A DNA stretch of 64,000 bases from Pelobates cultripes. Its lineage: Eukaryota > Chordata > Amphibia > Anura > Pelobatidae. The notes under the pieces are model-generated. The model worked only from the letters and a program-made list of their open reading frames with translations. It ran no database searches and was not told where the DNA came from. Shown here one piece after another: positions 11,391 to 22,470 of this stretch. The stretch is taken from contig OW240912.1 of the NCBI GenBank assembly GCA_933207985.1, positions 368,181,918 to 368,245,917 on the forward strand. Reading direction: 5' to 3'. Both the position numbers and the translations under genes were made by a program. Each line of letters starts with the position of its first letter. Position 1 is the stretch's first letter.

Positions 11391-12319
11391 TTTATATTAT
11401 CACTACTAATATCTGCACCAAGTTACCATCTGTGCTGGGACATATTAACTACCATCTAACATATATCCCAGACAAGGATTGTATTGTCAGATGTTGTTTC
11501 TAGTGAGCTAACTGGTAGCTCTATCCCTGTGAGTTGGATATTTATTAATTTATTACTCAATAATATACCCTTGTTCTATACAATATTACACCATTTGGTT
11601 TCTTTGTGTGCTTTATTGTCATTCCATATACATGATAGTGAATATGGAGAAACAAAATCAGATTATGGCTCAAAATCATCTGCTACAATTAGGAACTTTT
11701 GACATATTCAAAGACTTTTTGAAAGTAAAAACTATCCATATGTGCATTGTTATTTATTAAGACTCTTGATATTACAATTGTCCAACATTTAGTTTAGAAT
11801 TTTATTATATTATGCCATTTGTATTATTACCTACTAGTCACAACCTGTCCCTTTCCTTTTGGCTTTTGGTTCAGAGTAATGCCAATAAAAAGTCATAGTG
11901 AGACAAAAATCTCATGGAACTTAAAGAGAATTACATAATGATATGTATAGATCAATGGTATAGATCAATCCTTTCCTAATTAGAATGGATATTCAGTAAT
12001 GTTCATTGATGATTACTCTACCATCGTGGTGAAGGTAATGCTTATTGATGACCATGCTGAATCATATCTCATGAAGCATAAAAATTAGGATATAGGGAAA
12101 CTCATGTTTTTAGCATTAACTGGTAACAAATTTGAATATAATGTGTGAATCATTTGTACAGACAATTATGAAGTATTTGTGGGTACAAAATGAAAAGCAC
12201 TAGACAGAACATCAAACTTGTAACAAATATACCATACAATTCTTACCAAAATAACATTGCAGAAAAATAAGTAGGTTGAGTAATTCCAACCAGCAACCTA
12301 CTTTATGAAGTTACAATAA
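11391..12319. other. Spacer between the two transposons, nothing recognised
   Basis: About 0.9 kb of AT-rich intron. It would be the loop if the two inverted transposon copies paired. No gene or repeat is recognised. Confidence 0.5.
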
Positions 12320-12580
12320 CAGTAGAGTTGAGCGAACCCGGACTGTAAAGTTCGGGTTCGTACCGAACATTAGGTTTTTTGGACCCCGGACCCGAACACG
12401 GACATATCACTGTATGTTCGGGTTGGAGTTCAGTGTTCGGCGATTTAATGGCGCCTTTTCAAAGGTTGCAGGGCAGCCAATCAACAAGCGTTTGACTCGT
12501 GTGCCCTTAGAAGCCATCACAGCCATGCCTACTAATGGCATGGCTGTGATTGGCCGGTGCAGCATGTGACCCAGCCTCTA
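12320..12580. repeat. Dispersed palindrome-rich repeat (GAGCGAACCCGGAC type)
   Basis: Begins AGAGTTGAGCGAACCCGGAC and includes alternating CGGGTTCG and CCGAAC motifs. It also holds a perfect 14 bp inverted repeat (ATCACAGCCATGCC at 12516-12529 and its complement at 12537-12550). It is GC-richer than its surroundings and has no coding frame. It is cut at TA 12579-12580 by the second Tc1/mariner copy. I recognise the style as a common frog repeat but cannot name the family. Confidence 0.5.
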
Positions 12581-14141
12581 CAGGGAGTGCAGAATTATTA
12601 GGCAAATGAGTATTTTGACCACATCATCCTCTTTATGCATGTTGTCTTACTCCAAGCTGTATAGGCTCGAAAGCCTACTACCAATTAAGCATATTAGGTG
12701 ATGTGCATCTCTGTAATGAGAAGGGGTGTGGTCTAATGACATCAACACCCTATAACAGGTGTGCATAATTATTAGGCAACTTCCTTTCCTTTGGCAAAAT
12801 GGGTCAAAAGAAGGACTTGACAGGCTCAGAAAAGTCAAAAATAGTGAGATATCTTGCAGAGGGATGCGGCACTCTTAAAATTGCAAAGCTTCTGAAGCGT
12901 GATCATCGAACAATCAAGCGTTTCATTCAAAATAGTCAACAGGGTCACAAGAAGCGTGTGGAAAAACCAAGGAGCAAAATAACTGCCCATGAACTGAGAA
13001 AAGTCAAGCGTGCAGCTGCCACGATGCCACTTGCTACCAGTTTGGCCATATTTCAGAGCTGCAACATCACTGTAGTGCCCAAAAGCACAAGGTGTGCAAT
13101 ACTCAGAGACATGGCCAAGGTAAGAAAGGCTGAAAGACGACCACCACCGAACAAGACACACAAGCTGAAACGTCAAGACTGGGCCAAGAAATATCTCAAG
13201 ACTGATTTTTCTAAGGTTTTATGGACTGATGAAATGAGAGTGAGTCTTGATGGGCCAGATGGATGGGCCCGTGGCTGGATTGGTAAAGGGCAGAGAGCTC
13301 CAGTCCCACTCAGACGCCAGCAAGGTGGAGGTGGAGTACTGGTTTGGGCTGGTATCATCAAAGATGAGCTTGTGGGGCCTTTTCGGGTTGAGGATGGAGT
13401 CAAGCTCAACTCCCAGTCCTACTGCCAGTTCCTGGAAGACACCTTCTTCAAGCAGTGGTACAGGAAGAAGTCTGCATCCTTCAAGAAAAACATGATTTCA
13501 TGCAGGACAATGCTCCATCACACGCGTCCAAGTACTCCACAGCGTGGCTGGCAAGAAAGGGTATAAAAGAAGAAAATCTAATGACATGGCCTCCTTGTTC
13601 AACTGATCTGAACCCCATTGAGAACCTGTGGTCCATCATCAAATGTGAGATTTACAAGGAGGGAAAACAGTACACCTCTCTGAACAGTGTCTGGGAGGCT
13701 GTGGTTGCTGCTGCACGCAATGTTGATGGTGAACAGATCAAAACACCGACAGAATCCATGGATGGCAGGCTTTTGAGTGTCCTTGCAAAGAAAGGTGGCT
13801 ATATTGGTCACTGATTTGTTTTTGTTTTGTTTTTGAATGTCAGAAATGTATATTTGTGAATGTTGAGATGTTATATTGGTTTCACTGGTAATAATAAATA
13901 ATTGAAATTGGTATATATTTGTTTTTTGTTAAGTTGCCTAATAATTATGCACAGTAATAGTCACCTGCACACACAGATATCCCCCTAACATAGCTATAAC
14001 TAAAAACAAACTAAAACTACTTCCAAAAATATTCAGCTTTGATATTAATGAGTTTTTTGGGTTCATTGAGAACATGGTTGTTGTTCAATAATAAAATTAA
14101 TCCTCAAAAATACAACTTGCCTAATAATTCTGCACTCCCTG
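12581..14141 (+). mobile_element. Complete Tc1/mariner transposon (DD37E), copy 2
   Basis: A 1,561 bp element of the same family as 9827-11388 but in the opposite orientation. TA flanks it at 12579-12580 and 14142-14143. Outer ends are CAGGGAGTGCAGAATTATTA at both sides. Inner repeats lie at about 12760-12780 and 13930-13950. The two copies are nearly identical, so both insertions are young. Its gene is broken (see 12799-13814). Confidence 0.95.
12799..13814 (+). pseudogene. Frameshifted DD37E transposase
   Basis: The first 231 residues match copy 1 with nine substitutions (for example T12K, S24G, E44Q, R50H, G92V). Then, near 13492-13498, a run of T is one base shorter than in copy 1. The frame is lost, giving a premature end at 13566. 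The remaining 100 or so residues, from MQDNAPSH through the catalytic E in DLNPIENLW to GGYIGH, continue in another frame up to 13814. Both catalytic regions survive but in different frames, so this copy cannot make transposase. It could still be mobilised by the intact protein because its ends are complete. Confidence 0.92.
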
Positions 14142-14389
14142 TATAAGCAAAAACAGGGAGCACTGTACTGTTGGAAACAAACAGTGGTATAAAAAGTATG
14201 TAAAAACACACTCTCGAATAGAGAGCCTTCCAATCGGCTCTTAGGTACAAGTCAAAATATATAGTTGTTAGCTTTTCTTATGGATCCCCATGGTAGTATA
14301 TATAATGCAGAAAATAGAGACATAGTGCTCTCTGTATGCAACAGTATATAATATAGTGTATTAAAAAATGCACTTACATTTTTTGGAGC

Positions 14390-14660
14390 AGCAGTTTGCT
14401 CTCTGAACTCAGCTTGGGTGGTATAATCCTCACCAGGGATATATGTAGGTAACAAAATGCTGCAGTACTGACAGGAGTCCTCATTATTAATAGGATATCC
14501 AAAGACAAAAATAAATCAATAAAAAGCAGGTCTAATAGTTAATGGTAAAAAATTGATTTATTACCAAACTATAAAATAAATATAAAGATAAAACAGTAGC
14601 ACAATCATAATGCATTTCGCAATATATCATTTTCAAGTGACAATAAAATCAGTACAAACC
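14390..14660 (-). mobile_element. Possible Penelope-like element 3' remnant
   Basis: On the minus strand a GCGAAATGCATT motif (near 14605-14616) is followed by AT-rich sequence with TTTATT/AATAAA-like stretches and then CCCTGGTGAGGATTATACC. That order (GAAATGCG-like core, A/T-rich tail, CTGG-GAG segment) is the same as in the better preserved element at 41312-41540. No coding sequence is left. This is a weak structural resemblance and may be wrong. Confidence 0.3.
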
Positions 14661-15556
14661 TGCAACTAGTCCTTTTATAGGGTATTTCAATATAAACATT
14701 TAAAAAACTGTGATAAATTACATCATTCACATGACCACCAAAACACACATGCAAACCTTTATTTAAATCTTTAAAAACATTAAAAATTAAAAAGTAAAAT
14801 TGTTTTTACAATAAATATGGATCAATATGTACCATGTTGGTTCTATATAGCTTGTGTACATTATTAATGCTTAAAAAAAGATTCAGTGGAATAATCTGTT
14901 TGGCAGATAACAATCACATGTAATATTAAACAGGGAAAATATATGTCTCAGCATGCAATCATAAAGATCTATGAGCTCTATGGCAGCTGGACATTCTTTG
15001 TGTGAGCTCCTGGCTTGATCTCTCAAATTTTTGCCACAACCGACTACCAGCCAGCTCAAAAGATATGCTTGGCAACTTACCTGCACCTGGAGCCAGCCGT
15101 GGTACCCTGGATCACTCCTGTGGTTGGCATTCTTCGTCCTAGATGGCGGACCCAGCAAGGCTTGTGGATCCATCAGGCAGACGAGACGGCCACTCTAGTG
15201 TCCTGTAAGCTGCTGTGCTTCTCCAGACATAACTCTCAGCCCTGTTCCCCCCACGCTCTGGGCCAGTAGGGGTTATCCTGGTCTCCACGGGCTTGTGACA
15301 AATAACAGCCTGTATCAATAACAGCCTGGATCACTACAACCATCTTTTCCAACACTCTGATACAGCTCATACCCATAAGATGGTGGCGGCAAGTATTCCG
15401 TACGGCCTGTTCCGAAATAGTGGCACAATCTTTGAAGTGGCTCAACAAAATATTTCACCACATTTGGGCTTCTCTGGATCGTGCACAGGGACTTACCTAC
15501 ACTCCTACTGGCCAAGACACGGCTCCTAAGAACTGACTAGCAAGACAGAATCCATG
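14661..15556. other. Intron, AT-rich then GC-richer, unrecognised
   Basis: From about 15000 the sequence becomes GC-richer and includes TAGATGGCGGACCC, a YY1-like motif of the sort found at some LINE 5' ends. No open frame resembles a known protein. It ends at the first assembly gap. Confidence 0.4.
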
Positions 15557-15656
15557 NNNNNNNNNNNNNNNNNNNNNNNNNNNNNNNNNNNNNNNNNNNN
15601 NNNNNNNNNNNNNNNNNNNNNNNNNNNNNNNNNNNNNNNNNNNNNNNNNNNNNNNN
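15557..15656. other. Assembly gap (100 N)
   Basis: Exactly 100 N, the conventional placeholder for a gap of unknown length. The base run on its right is CTCTCCCCCCCTCCCTCCCTG, a pyrimidine tract that matches, in reverse, the purine arrays of the composite elements at 35.8 and 43.7 kb. Confidence 0.98.
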
Positions 15657-16218
15657 CTCTCCCCCCCTCCCTCCCTGTAATCTTCTCTTCTTCTCCTCAC
15701 CTCCCCTTCCCTTTGTAGCGTGGCCGAGCTCCTCTCCGGTCCGCGGTACAGGAGTTTGTTTCCTGTACCCGGCCGTACTGACAGGGAGTGCACACTGATT
15801 GTGTAAAGGTTTCACAAGTGACAATTCCTCCTTAAGAAATTATAGATTTGTGTTTTTTTGGTTTACACATGTAAACATGAATTATTTGTATGTTAATCTT
15901 AGCATATCCTACTTCTTGAAAGTACTATATTGTTAATAGCGTACGGGTGTGCTAACGTATTATTTTATCGAAGTATGAGCTTGGTAGTTTACAGAGTTCT
16001 CGTAAAGTCAGTCCAGCCGGGTCGTGGACCGGAGAGCAGCTCGACCATGCTACAAGGGAAGGGGAGGTGAGGCAGTGCGGCAGCCGCCTGGGCGCTTTCC
16101 ATAGAGCGCTCAGGCGGCTGCAGCATTTAAAGGGCCGACGATGGTAGCGCAGGGCGCCCCCTCCTATATGGCGCCCTAGGCGGCTGCCTAGTTCGCCTTA
16201 TAGGAAGCGCCGGCCCTG
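15657..16218 (-). mobile_element. hAT-like foldback composite element, partial copy
   Basis: In reverse orientation this matches the left part of the element at 43294-48423. It ends AGCGCCGGCCCTG at 16218 and has the CGCCCTAGGCGGCTGCCTAG and GGCGCTTTCC blocks. Inverted arms share TGTAGCGTGGCCGAGC (near 15714) and GCTCGACCATGCTACA (near 16054). The arm centre is replaced by a 210 bp segment (15797-16006) that also occurs at 18617-18826. The outer part is lost in the assembly gap. The CAGGGCCGG-type end suggests an hAT non-autonomous element; no transposase is present. Confidence 0.7.
15797..16006 (+). repeat. 210 bp direct duplication, copy 1
   Basis: Matches 18617-18826 base for base with only five differences and no gaps (97.6 percent identity, constant offset 2,820). 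It starts GATTGTGTAAA and ends TTCTCGTAAA. It sits in the centre of the foldback arms. No terminal inverted repeat or target duplication is visible at its edges. Confidence 0.95.
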
Positions 16219-16295
16219 GAGGTGGGGAAGAACTGTCAGACACTGTCTCTTCGTTTTCACACTGTGCAGCTATCACTGCCATTGAAACACTGTGA

Positions 16296-16406
16296 TGTGT
16301 TTGTTTGTGGACCCAGTTTAAAACTACTTTGTGGACCCACTTGAAAACGAGAGAAATCTCAATGTATCCTTCCTAGTAAAATATTTTATAAATAAATAAA
16401 TATGAA
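16296..16406 (-). repeat. Dispersed repeat fragment (GGAAGGATACATTGAGAT family)
   Basis: Read on the minus strand it contains TTATAAAATATTTTACTAGG, GAAGGATACATTGAGATTTC and TCGTTTTCAAGT. The same order of motifs is on the plus strand at 29072-29160. Two copies in opposite orientation show a dispersed family. No coding frame. Confidence 0.65.
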
Positions 16407-18616
16407 GATTTTTCACACTCTTCCCCCTCTGCAAACATACAGCTTCTTTCATCTATCCCTTTACTTCTCACAAACACGATGTTTCAGTGGCAGTGGGAGA
16501 TTCACAGTGTGAAAAAATAAAGAGACAGTATTTGAAAACTCTCCCCCAGCATTCCTGCTTACACATTCCTGCAGTGTATTCAATGTCTTCCACAGAGCTG
16601 AATAAGCACCAGGTTTAAACAATGCGGCAGGAATGGAGTCAAAATGGAGGCTACATTAGGCAAAGTTGAGTTCTGCCTCTGGTGCTAACAGCCTATGACA
16701 GGCTTGTTTGGGGCAGAATATTTGCTTCCCAAAAAGGAGGCATTGGGGACAAGTGATTTAATGAGATTTTTTGGCAAACGACCATAAAACTTAGAATAAA
16801 AGGACATATTAAGGAGGAGGGGAGGGAAACTGTAGAACTGATAATTAAAAGGACATAAACAACACGTTTAATTAATCAGACACATCTCAAAGGTGTGAGT
16901 TTACACAAAATATGTTAAAAACCCAAACAGAAACAAAAAGAATTACATAGTTTAATTCATTATTTTTTTTTTATTGTAATAGAATGGGACACGCCTACAC
17001 TGCTTAAAAATAACATATCCTCCATCTAATAAGTATTAGATAACTGTGTATCCAAAAACAAACTGTTAAAAAATGTTTATTTTATACCTACCTATTGAAA
17101 TGGTTCTTGAATATCTTCCTACCTCTACTGCCTTTCTTCAGACATTAAAATATAGTCAAAATAAATGCTATGACATGCACAAAAATATAATTAATCCAAT
17201 CATTAAAACACTCTTTAAGCAGCTAATAGCTTTATCGCATTGCTGGCTTGAACGTCCTTCAGTAGGCTGTGACTGGTTGAATTGTATAGGCAACCACTTA
17301 CAGTGCACTTACAGGACAGACTTACTGCTGTAAGGCTTGGCCAGCAACATGGCCCCATTGTACAGCGCTATGGAATCTGATGGCGCTATATAAATAATAA
17401 AATAATAATTATAGACATGTACAGCATGATCACTAGACAAGCCTTACTAGTGGAGCAACAATCACCGGACTTGTATTTACACATTATAACTCTGACAACA
17501 TTGTTGTTTTGCAGAGGCCATAGTTGGTGACTTTCTCACTAGATAATGCTGAAAGGCTGTTTTAATACGTGTTTGATCACCACTATGTCTATACTATAAT
17601 GTATGCTACCAGTATCATTTATCATGCAGCATTTTCTACTTGGTACTTCAGTAAGACTGTCTATACAATTCTTCTTTATTGTGCATCCCCTCTCTGGTCT
17701 ATTTCACTGTAAAGTATTAATTAATACATATTATAAATCAATGTTACTCCCACTTTTTTCACTTGGAATATTGGCATAATCTTTTCATCCAAAAATCGTG
17801 ACATGCCCCATTCTGGGCTTGGATACATTCCACAAAGCATAAATGGTTTTCTGAATAGCTCTTAATGGTAGACAAAGATGTGATGATTGCTACTAGACAA
17901 TGAGTATTGGTTTTTTGCACTCCATTCTGTTTCACTAGACCTGTGCATGGATGGGAAGCTTGGTTTATTCAAATAGTTTTGTCAGAAAATTAAAAAAATT
18001 TTGGACAAACCGAATCATGTCTGTGTTTTGATTCATTTCAAATTAATTTAGCTTACCTATTTTTATTGCAAACATTATTATGACAAACTGCTTTAATTTT
18101 TAACCGCTCGCTCATTTAATCTATCACTGAAATTGCATAGCGTGGGACAGGCCTTTTAAGAGTTTTTACTGCCATGCAAGCTCAGGCTGCACGAAGCCCT
18201 TGATAGGCCAACTAGGATCTATTTTTTTTTTGTTAATTCGTTGTTTCATGGTTGCAACAGGACTTTCATTTTTTTATTTGGACTTTTTTGAAGATTAAGA
18301 AAATAAGCTTTAAGGAATTTAGTTTATTGGGACACCCCCTCCCTTTTATTAGAGTTATGGGGGATACAAGTATTTATTGTAGGGGGATTGCTAGGGGCTT
18401 AGGAAACTGAATGATTTTAAAATATGTTATTACATTGATATTGGGAATATGGACATGGTACTTCAGAATTAGCAAGTCCAGTAAGCAAGACTGCGGGTGC
18501 CTCATTGTTCTCTGATTTGGTCAAATCACTCAAAACGAGTTTGACCAAGGATCAGGACTCAACCACTGAAGAACCATATAGTGATTATGGTGCCTAGGTT
18601 GCCCCTTTAATTATTG
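16407..18616. other. Intron with small repeat fragments
   Basis: Mostly AT-rich and unrecognised. At 17353-17410 lies a reversed fragment of the TATATAGCGCC family seen at 3002. At about 18560-18612 the motif TATAGTGATTATGGTGCC before CCCCTTTAA looks like the right end of a CACTATAG-type MITE. No coding exon is seen. Confidence 0.4.
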
Positions 18617-18826
18617 GATTGTGTAAACGTTTCATAAGTGACAATTCCTCCTTAAGAAATTATAGATTTGTGTTTTATTGGTTTACACATGTAAACATGA
18701 ATTATTTGTGTGTTAATCTTAGCATATCCTACTTCTTGAAAGTACTATATTGTTAATAGCGTACGGGTGTGCTAACGTATTATTTTATCAAAGTATGAGC
18801 TTGGTAGTTTACAGAGTTCTCGTAAA
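18617..18826 (+). repeat. 210 bp direct duplication, copy 2
   Basis: Partner of 15797-16006. Its flanks (CCCCTTTAATTATTG on the left, TCTCTAAATCTGTAG on the right) differ from those of copy 1. The shared segment is therefore sharply bounded at both ends. Confidence 0.95.
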
Positions 18827-19585
18827 TCTCTAAATCTGTAGCTCTGGAGTCCGCATATAAACAAAGTGCAAGTGAAAGTTGAAACATACTCCATAACATT
18901 CCAGCAATGCTAGTTCTCCAGAGGAAAAAACATCTTTCACTAATGACCATCAACGCTTTGTTGACATGGTCAATTTACTTATTAGATAAATCCTTCCTTA
19001 AACATTTGCCCCCAAAACTGACAGACATCTGTCACAAGTTAGCCTTTAAATGTCAGCTTCGAAATGCACCTTATTCATATAGCATTTCAGATCAGTCTAA
19101 ACATGTTCTTCCAGGTTCATATTATGAGGATCTCAGAGAAATTTGGGTTGTAAAATGTTTTCACTATAAAAAAAACCTGAAACTGCATAACGTAAAGGAG
19201 AACTCTGCTCTAAAAGGAAAACTTCAGTCATTTCTATTGCTTGTGTGATATTAAGTCTTGTGAAAACATTTGTATTATACTATACAACATTGAAAAATTC
19301 TTCAAATTTTCATGCATTCTCAGCTATTTGTCATGGTATTCGTTATGTGGTGGGACATTTTGACATCTTCTTAACTCTCCTTATTTTTATACTCGTTATG
19401 CTTAACAAGATGAGAATTTTATTCTGTCAGTAGGGAAGAAGAGAAATAATGATAGTTTGAGAAATATTATATTGTAGGCACACAGCACTGACTTCAGGGC
19501 ATTCAAATTCCTTCTTCAGGGGCCTGTATTCCAGTTGGGAAGATACAGATACATACCTAAGTATGTATTTTGTTAATTTATTTCT
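18827..19585. other. Intron, nothing recognised
   Basis: Contains a 113-residue open frame (18907-19248) with no recognisable family, no splice sites of note and AT-driven composition. I do not call it a gene. Confidence 0.4.
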
Positions 19586-19850
19586 GTATACGTATACTTC
19601 AGTCTGTGTGTATTGTTGTATGGTGCATCTTAGTGTGTGGCATTGTATGTCTCTGGATGTGTGTGTCTAGCAGTGTGCATCTGTGTGTTAATCTAGCTGA
19701 GTGTCTAGTAGTCTATATTTGTGTGTGGTTGGGTGAGTGTGTGTGTGTTTGTGAATGCTTGCCTCTAGGTTTGTTTGGGAATGAGCACATATAGCGGGGA
19801 ATGTATATTTGCATGTGTGTGTTTGTCTGAAAGACCATACATATACACAT
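19586..19850. repeat. GT-rich low-complexity tract
   Basis: Interrupted GTGTGT-rich stretch of about 260 bp. Peptides on both strands (Cys/Val-rich on plus, His/Thr-rich on minus) are repeat translations. Confidence 0.7.
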
Positions 19851-20267
19851 ATAAATAGCACTCTAGGATTTTCTATCAAAAATAAAATGTAAGTTTTATT
19901 TACAAAACCAACATTTCAATTTTATTTCAGAACTTTCAACAGGACAGCGTTATGTGTGAACTCCAACCCCTCCAACCACGTCTTAGCATGAATGTGGTTT
20001 CTATGTCAATATTGATGGCAGTGTGAATTCCCCACACCGCTAAAACAAATAATGATTTGAATTATAAGTTCATGCTATAACAGTGGTTACAATATTGCAG
20101 ATAAACATGTAACTAAGCATCAATGTAACCCAAGGCAATATTCTCTGCACACATGGATGATAGGAGAAATGGATATTAAGAGGAAAGCTACCCATACTCT
20201 ATATGTGCATAGGGGTGATCGAGGGACTAGAGACACTGCTGATAGGGCACGACAGTAAATACCTCTG

Positions 20268-20521
20268 TGCATGGGCGTCCGCAGGGGGGGACAAGCAGGG
20301 GGCACTTGCGCCCCTCCCCCCACCCCTGGATTTTACAGCTTGTGCCGGTGTTTTTCTTTTGAGATTGAGAATACACTGCAATATCAGTGTCGGCCAGTAG
20401 GTGGTGCTGTGTGTGGAGAGAGGCAGGGATAAGAAGCTACATCTTATCCCTGCTTCTCTCTCCTTACTGAATCCTCAGGGGAGCAACACATGCAGCCAGC
20501 CACTCCCAGACTGCAGAGACA
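20268..20521. mobile_element. hAT-like element end with hairpin
   Basis: Starts at CATGGGCGTCCGCAGGGGGG, a GC-rich end typical of non-autonomous hAT elements in frogs. It continues to an inverted repeat of 19 bp arms with one mismatch (GAGAGAGGCAGGGATAAGA at about 20417 and its complement ending near 20461). A purine-rich tandem array follows directly, as in the composites at 35.8 and 43.3 kb. The other end of the element is not identified. Confidence 0.5.
20394..20407 (+). promoter_or_regulatory. CTCF-like motif inside a repeat
   Basis: CCAGTAGGTGGTGC agrees with the vertebrate CTCF core CCASYAGRKGGCRS at 13 of 14 positions (the C at position 12 is T). It lies in the hAT-like end. Occupancy cannot be judged from sequence. 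Confidence 0.3.
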
Positions 20522-20835
20522 GCCTACAGATCAGGTAAGTGAGGCATGGGGGGGCAGCCTACAAATCATGAAAGTGAGGGATGGGGGCAGCCTACAGATC
20601 AGGTAAGTGAGGCATGGGGGGGCAGCCTACAAATCATGAAAGTGAGGGATGGGGCAGCCTACAGATCAGGTAAGTGAGAGATGGGGGGCAGCCTATGGAT
20701 CAGGTAAGTGAGGCATAGGGGGCAGCCTACAGATTAGGCAAGTGAGGCATGGGGGGCAGATTACAGATCAGGTAAGTGAGGGATGGGGGGCAGCCTACAG
20801 ATTAGGTAAGTGAGGGATGGGGGCAGCATACAGGG
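20522..20835. repeat. Minisatellite, GCAGCCTACAGATCAGGTAA units
   Basis: Eight or nine tandem units of about 34-36 bp, each reading roughly GCAGCCTACAGATCAGGTAA then GTGAGGCATGGGGG, with small substitutions. Each unit contains AGGTAAGTGAG, which looks like a splice donor, but no exon is attached. Confidence 0.85.
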
Positions 20836-21845
20836 AGGGTCAGCAAGGAGCAGGAAGGTAAAGTAGGAGAAGGAGCAGAAAGGATAAGGAACAGAAATGA
20901 GCAGGAAGGGACATCAAGAAGCAGAAAGGGTCAGCAATGAGCTGAAAGGGGCAGAAGGAGCACAAAGGTAAAGTAGTAGAAGGAGCAGAAAGGAATAGAT
21001 AGGAGCCGGAAGGGTCTGCAAGGAGCCGGAAGGGTCTGCAAGGAGCCGGAAGGGTCTGCAAGGAGCCGGAAGGGTCTGCAAGGAGCCAGAAGGGTCTGCA
21101 AGGAGCAGGAAGGGGCGTCAAGAAGCAGGAAGGGGCGGCAAGGAGCAGGAAGGGGTGGCAAGGAGCAGTAAGGGTCTGCAAGGAGAAGGGTCTTCAAGGG
21201 ACAGGAAGGGACAGAAGGAGCTCAAAGATAAAGGAGCATAAAGAATCAGAAGGAGCACAAAGGTAAATTAGAAGAAGGAGCAGAAAGGGCCAGCAAGAAG
21301 CTGGAAAGGGCAGCAAGGAGTAGAAAGGAGCAGCAAGGAGCTGGAAGGGGCAGAAAGAGCGTAAAGGTAAAGTAGGAAAAGGAGCAGAAAGGAATAGAAA
21401 TGAGCAGGAAGGGTCAGCTAGGAGCAGGAAGTGTCTGCAAGGAGCAGAAAGGGACAGGAGGAGCAGGAAGGAAAAGGAGCAGAAAGAATCAGAAGGAGCA
21501 CAAATGTAAAGTAGGAGAAGGGGCAGAAAAGGGTTGCAAAGAGCAGGAGGGTAAAGTAGGAGAAGGAGCAGGAAGGAAAAGGAACAGAAATGAGCAGGAA
21601 GGGATAGCAAGAAGCAGAAAGGGACAGCAAGAGCTGGAAGGAGCAGCAAGGAACTGGAAGGAGAAGAAGGAGCACAAAGGTAAAGTAGGAGAAGAAGCAG
21701 AAAGGGTCTGCAAGGAGCAGAAAGGAATCAGAAAGAGAAAGAAGCAGAAGGGTGAAAAAGAAGCAGAAAGTAGCAGAAATGTAAAGGAGCAGAAGAAACC
21801 AAGGAGGAGGGAAGACAGTGTCAGAAGAATAAGAAGACTGCGTTA
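20836..21845. repeat. Purine-rich degenerate tandem array, 1 kb
   Basis: About 1 kb of almost pure A/G with occasional C/T, built from units such as AGGAGCCGGAAGGGTCTGCA (20 bp). That unit is repeated about five times without change around 21002-21103. Open frames on both strands (Lys/Glu-rich on plus; Phe/Leu/Pro/Ser-rich on minus) up to 154 residues are repeat translations. Confidence 0.9.
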
Positions 21846-22024
21846 AATGAAGAAGAAAAGGAGATTGAAGCAAGAAGGACAAGTGAAGTTATCCCTCCAC
21901 TTCATTCTGGACACCACATCATAAGGCTTTGGTACCTGGGCCTGGCAGAGAAACTTTGGACCTTCTCATCTCCCCAGGTAAAAAAAATCTCAGTGTCAAT
22001 GTGTCTTTTATTTACTGTTAGGAA

Positions 22025-22195
22025 GCACAGAGTGCCATTGGGTAAGGGTGTAGCTGATTGGCTAGAGTGGTCAGCTTGCACTCTAAGCCAATTAGTAGCT
22101 CGCCATTCATAAAATGTAAAACAAATATGAACTGAGAACTAGCGATTGGCTTAGAGCATCAGTTGACTCTAGCCAATCAGTGGCACCCATGCCTG
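22025..22195. repeat. Inverted repeat with CCAAT/ATTGG-type arms
   Basis: GATTGGCTAGAGTGGTCAGC to CTCTAAGCCAATTAG is mirrored by GCGATTGGCTTAGAGCATCA to CTCTAGCCAATCAG about 80 bp on. Arms are about 45 bp with a few mismatches. This is probably the inner fold of a decayed MITE. Confidence 0.6.
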
Positions 22196-22406
22196 ACGTC
22201 AATATGCACTTACTGACACTCCATTTCAGAAGCCGAATACCACTGAGCGACCTGGAGATCTGAAGCTGGAGGAAGTCTTTGGGGTTAAACCATCTGAGGG
22301 AGGTTTAACTCCTTAAAGGAAAGAGAGCGCCCAGGGGCCTTTTTGCATCATAGCATTTTCATTTAGATGAAGTTGTTATGATGACCAGAATGTTCTTTTA
22401 ATTTGA

Positions 22407-22470
22407 TTAAAGGAACACTATAGTGTCAGGAATACATATATGTATTCCTGACACCATAGTTGTGAAAACG
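22407..22470. mobile_element. Short CACTATAG MITE hairpin
   Basis: TTAA at 22407 is followed by AGGAACACTATAGTGTCAGG and a perfect uninterrupted 32 bp palindrome (22423-22454) of GTGTCAGGAATACATA and its complement. It is a minimal hairpin version of the TTAA family. Confidence 0.65.

Noticed and set aside
18907..19248. 113-residue plus-strand open frame next to the duplicated segment
   Set aside because: No known motif, AT-driven codon use, and no exon signals. A chance frame is more likely.
20836..21882. Several open frames of 74-154 residues on both strands
   Set aside because: All lie in the 1 kb purine array and change composition with the strand, as repeat translations do.
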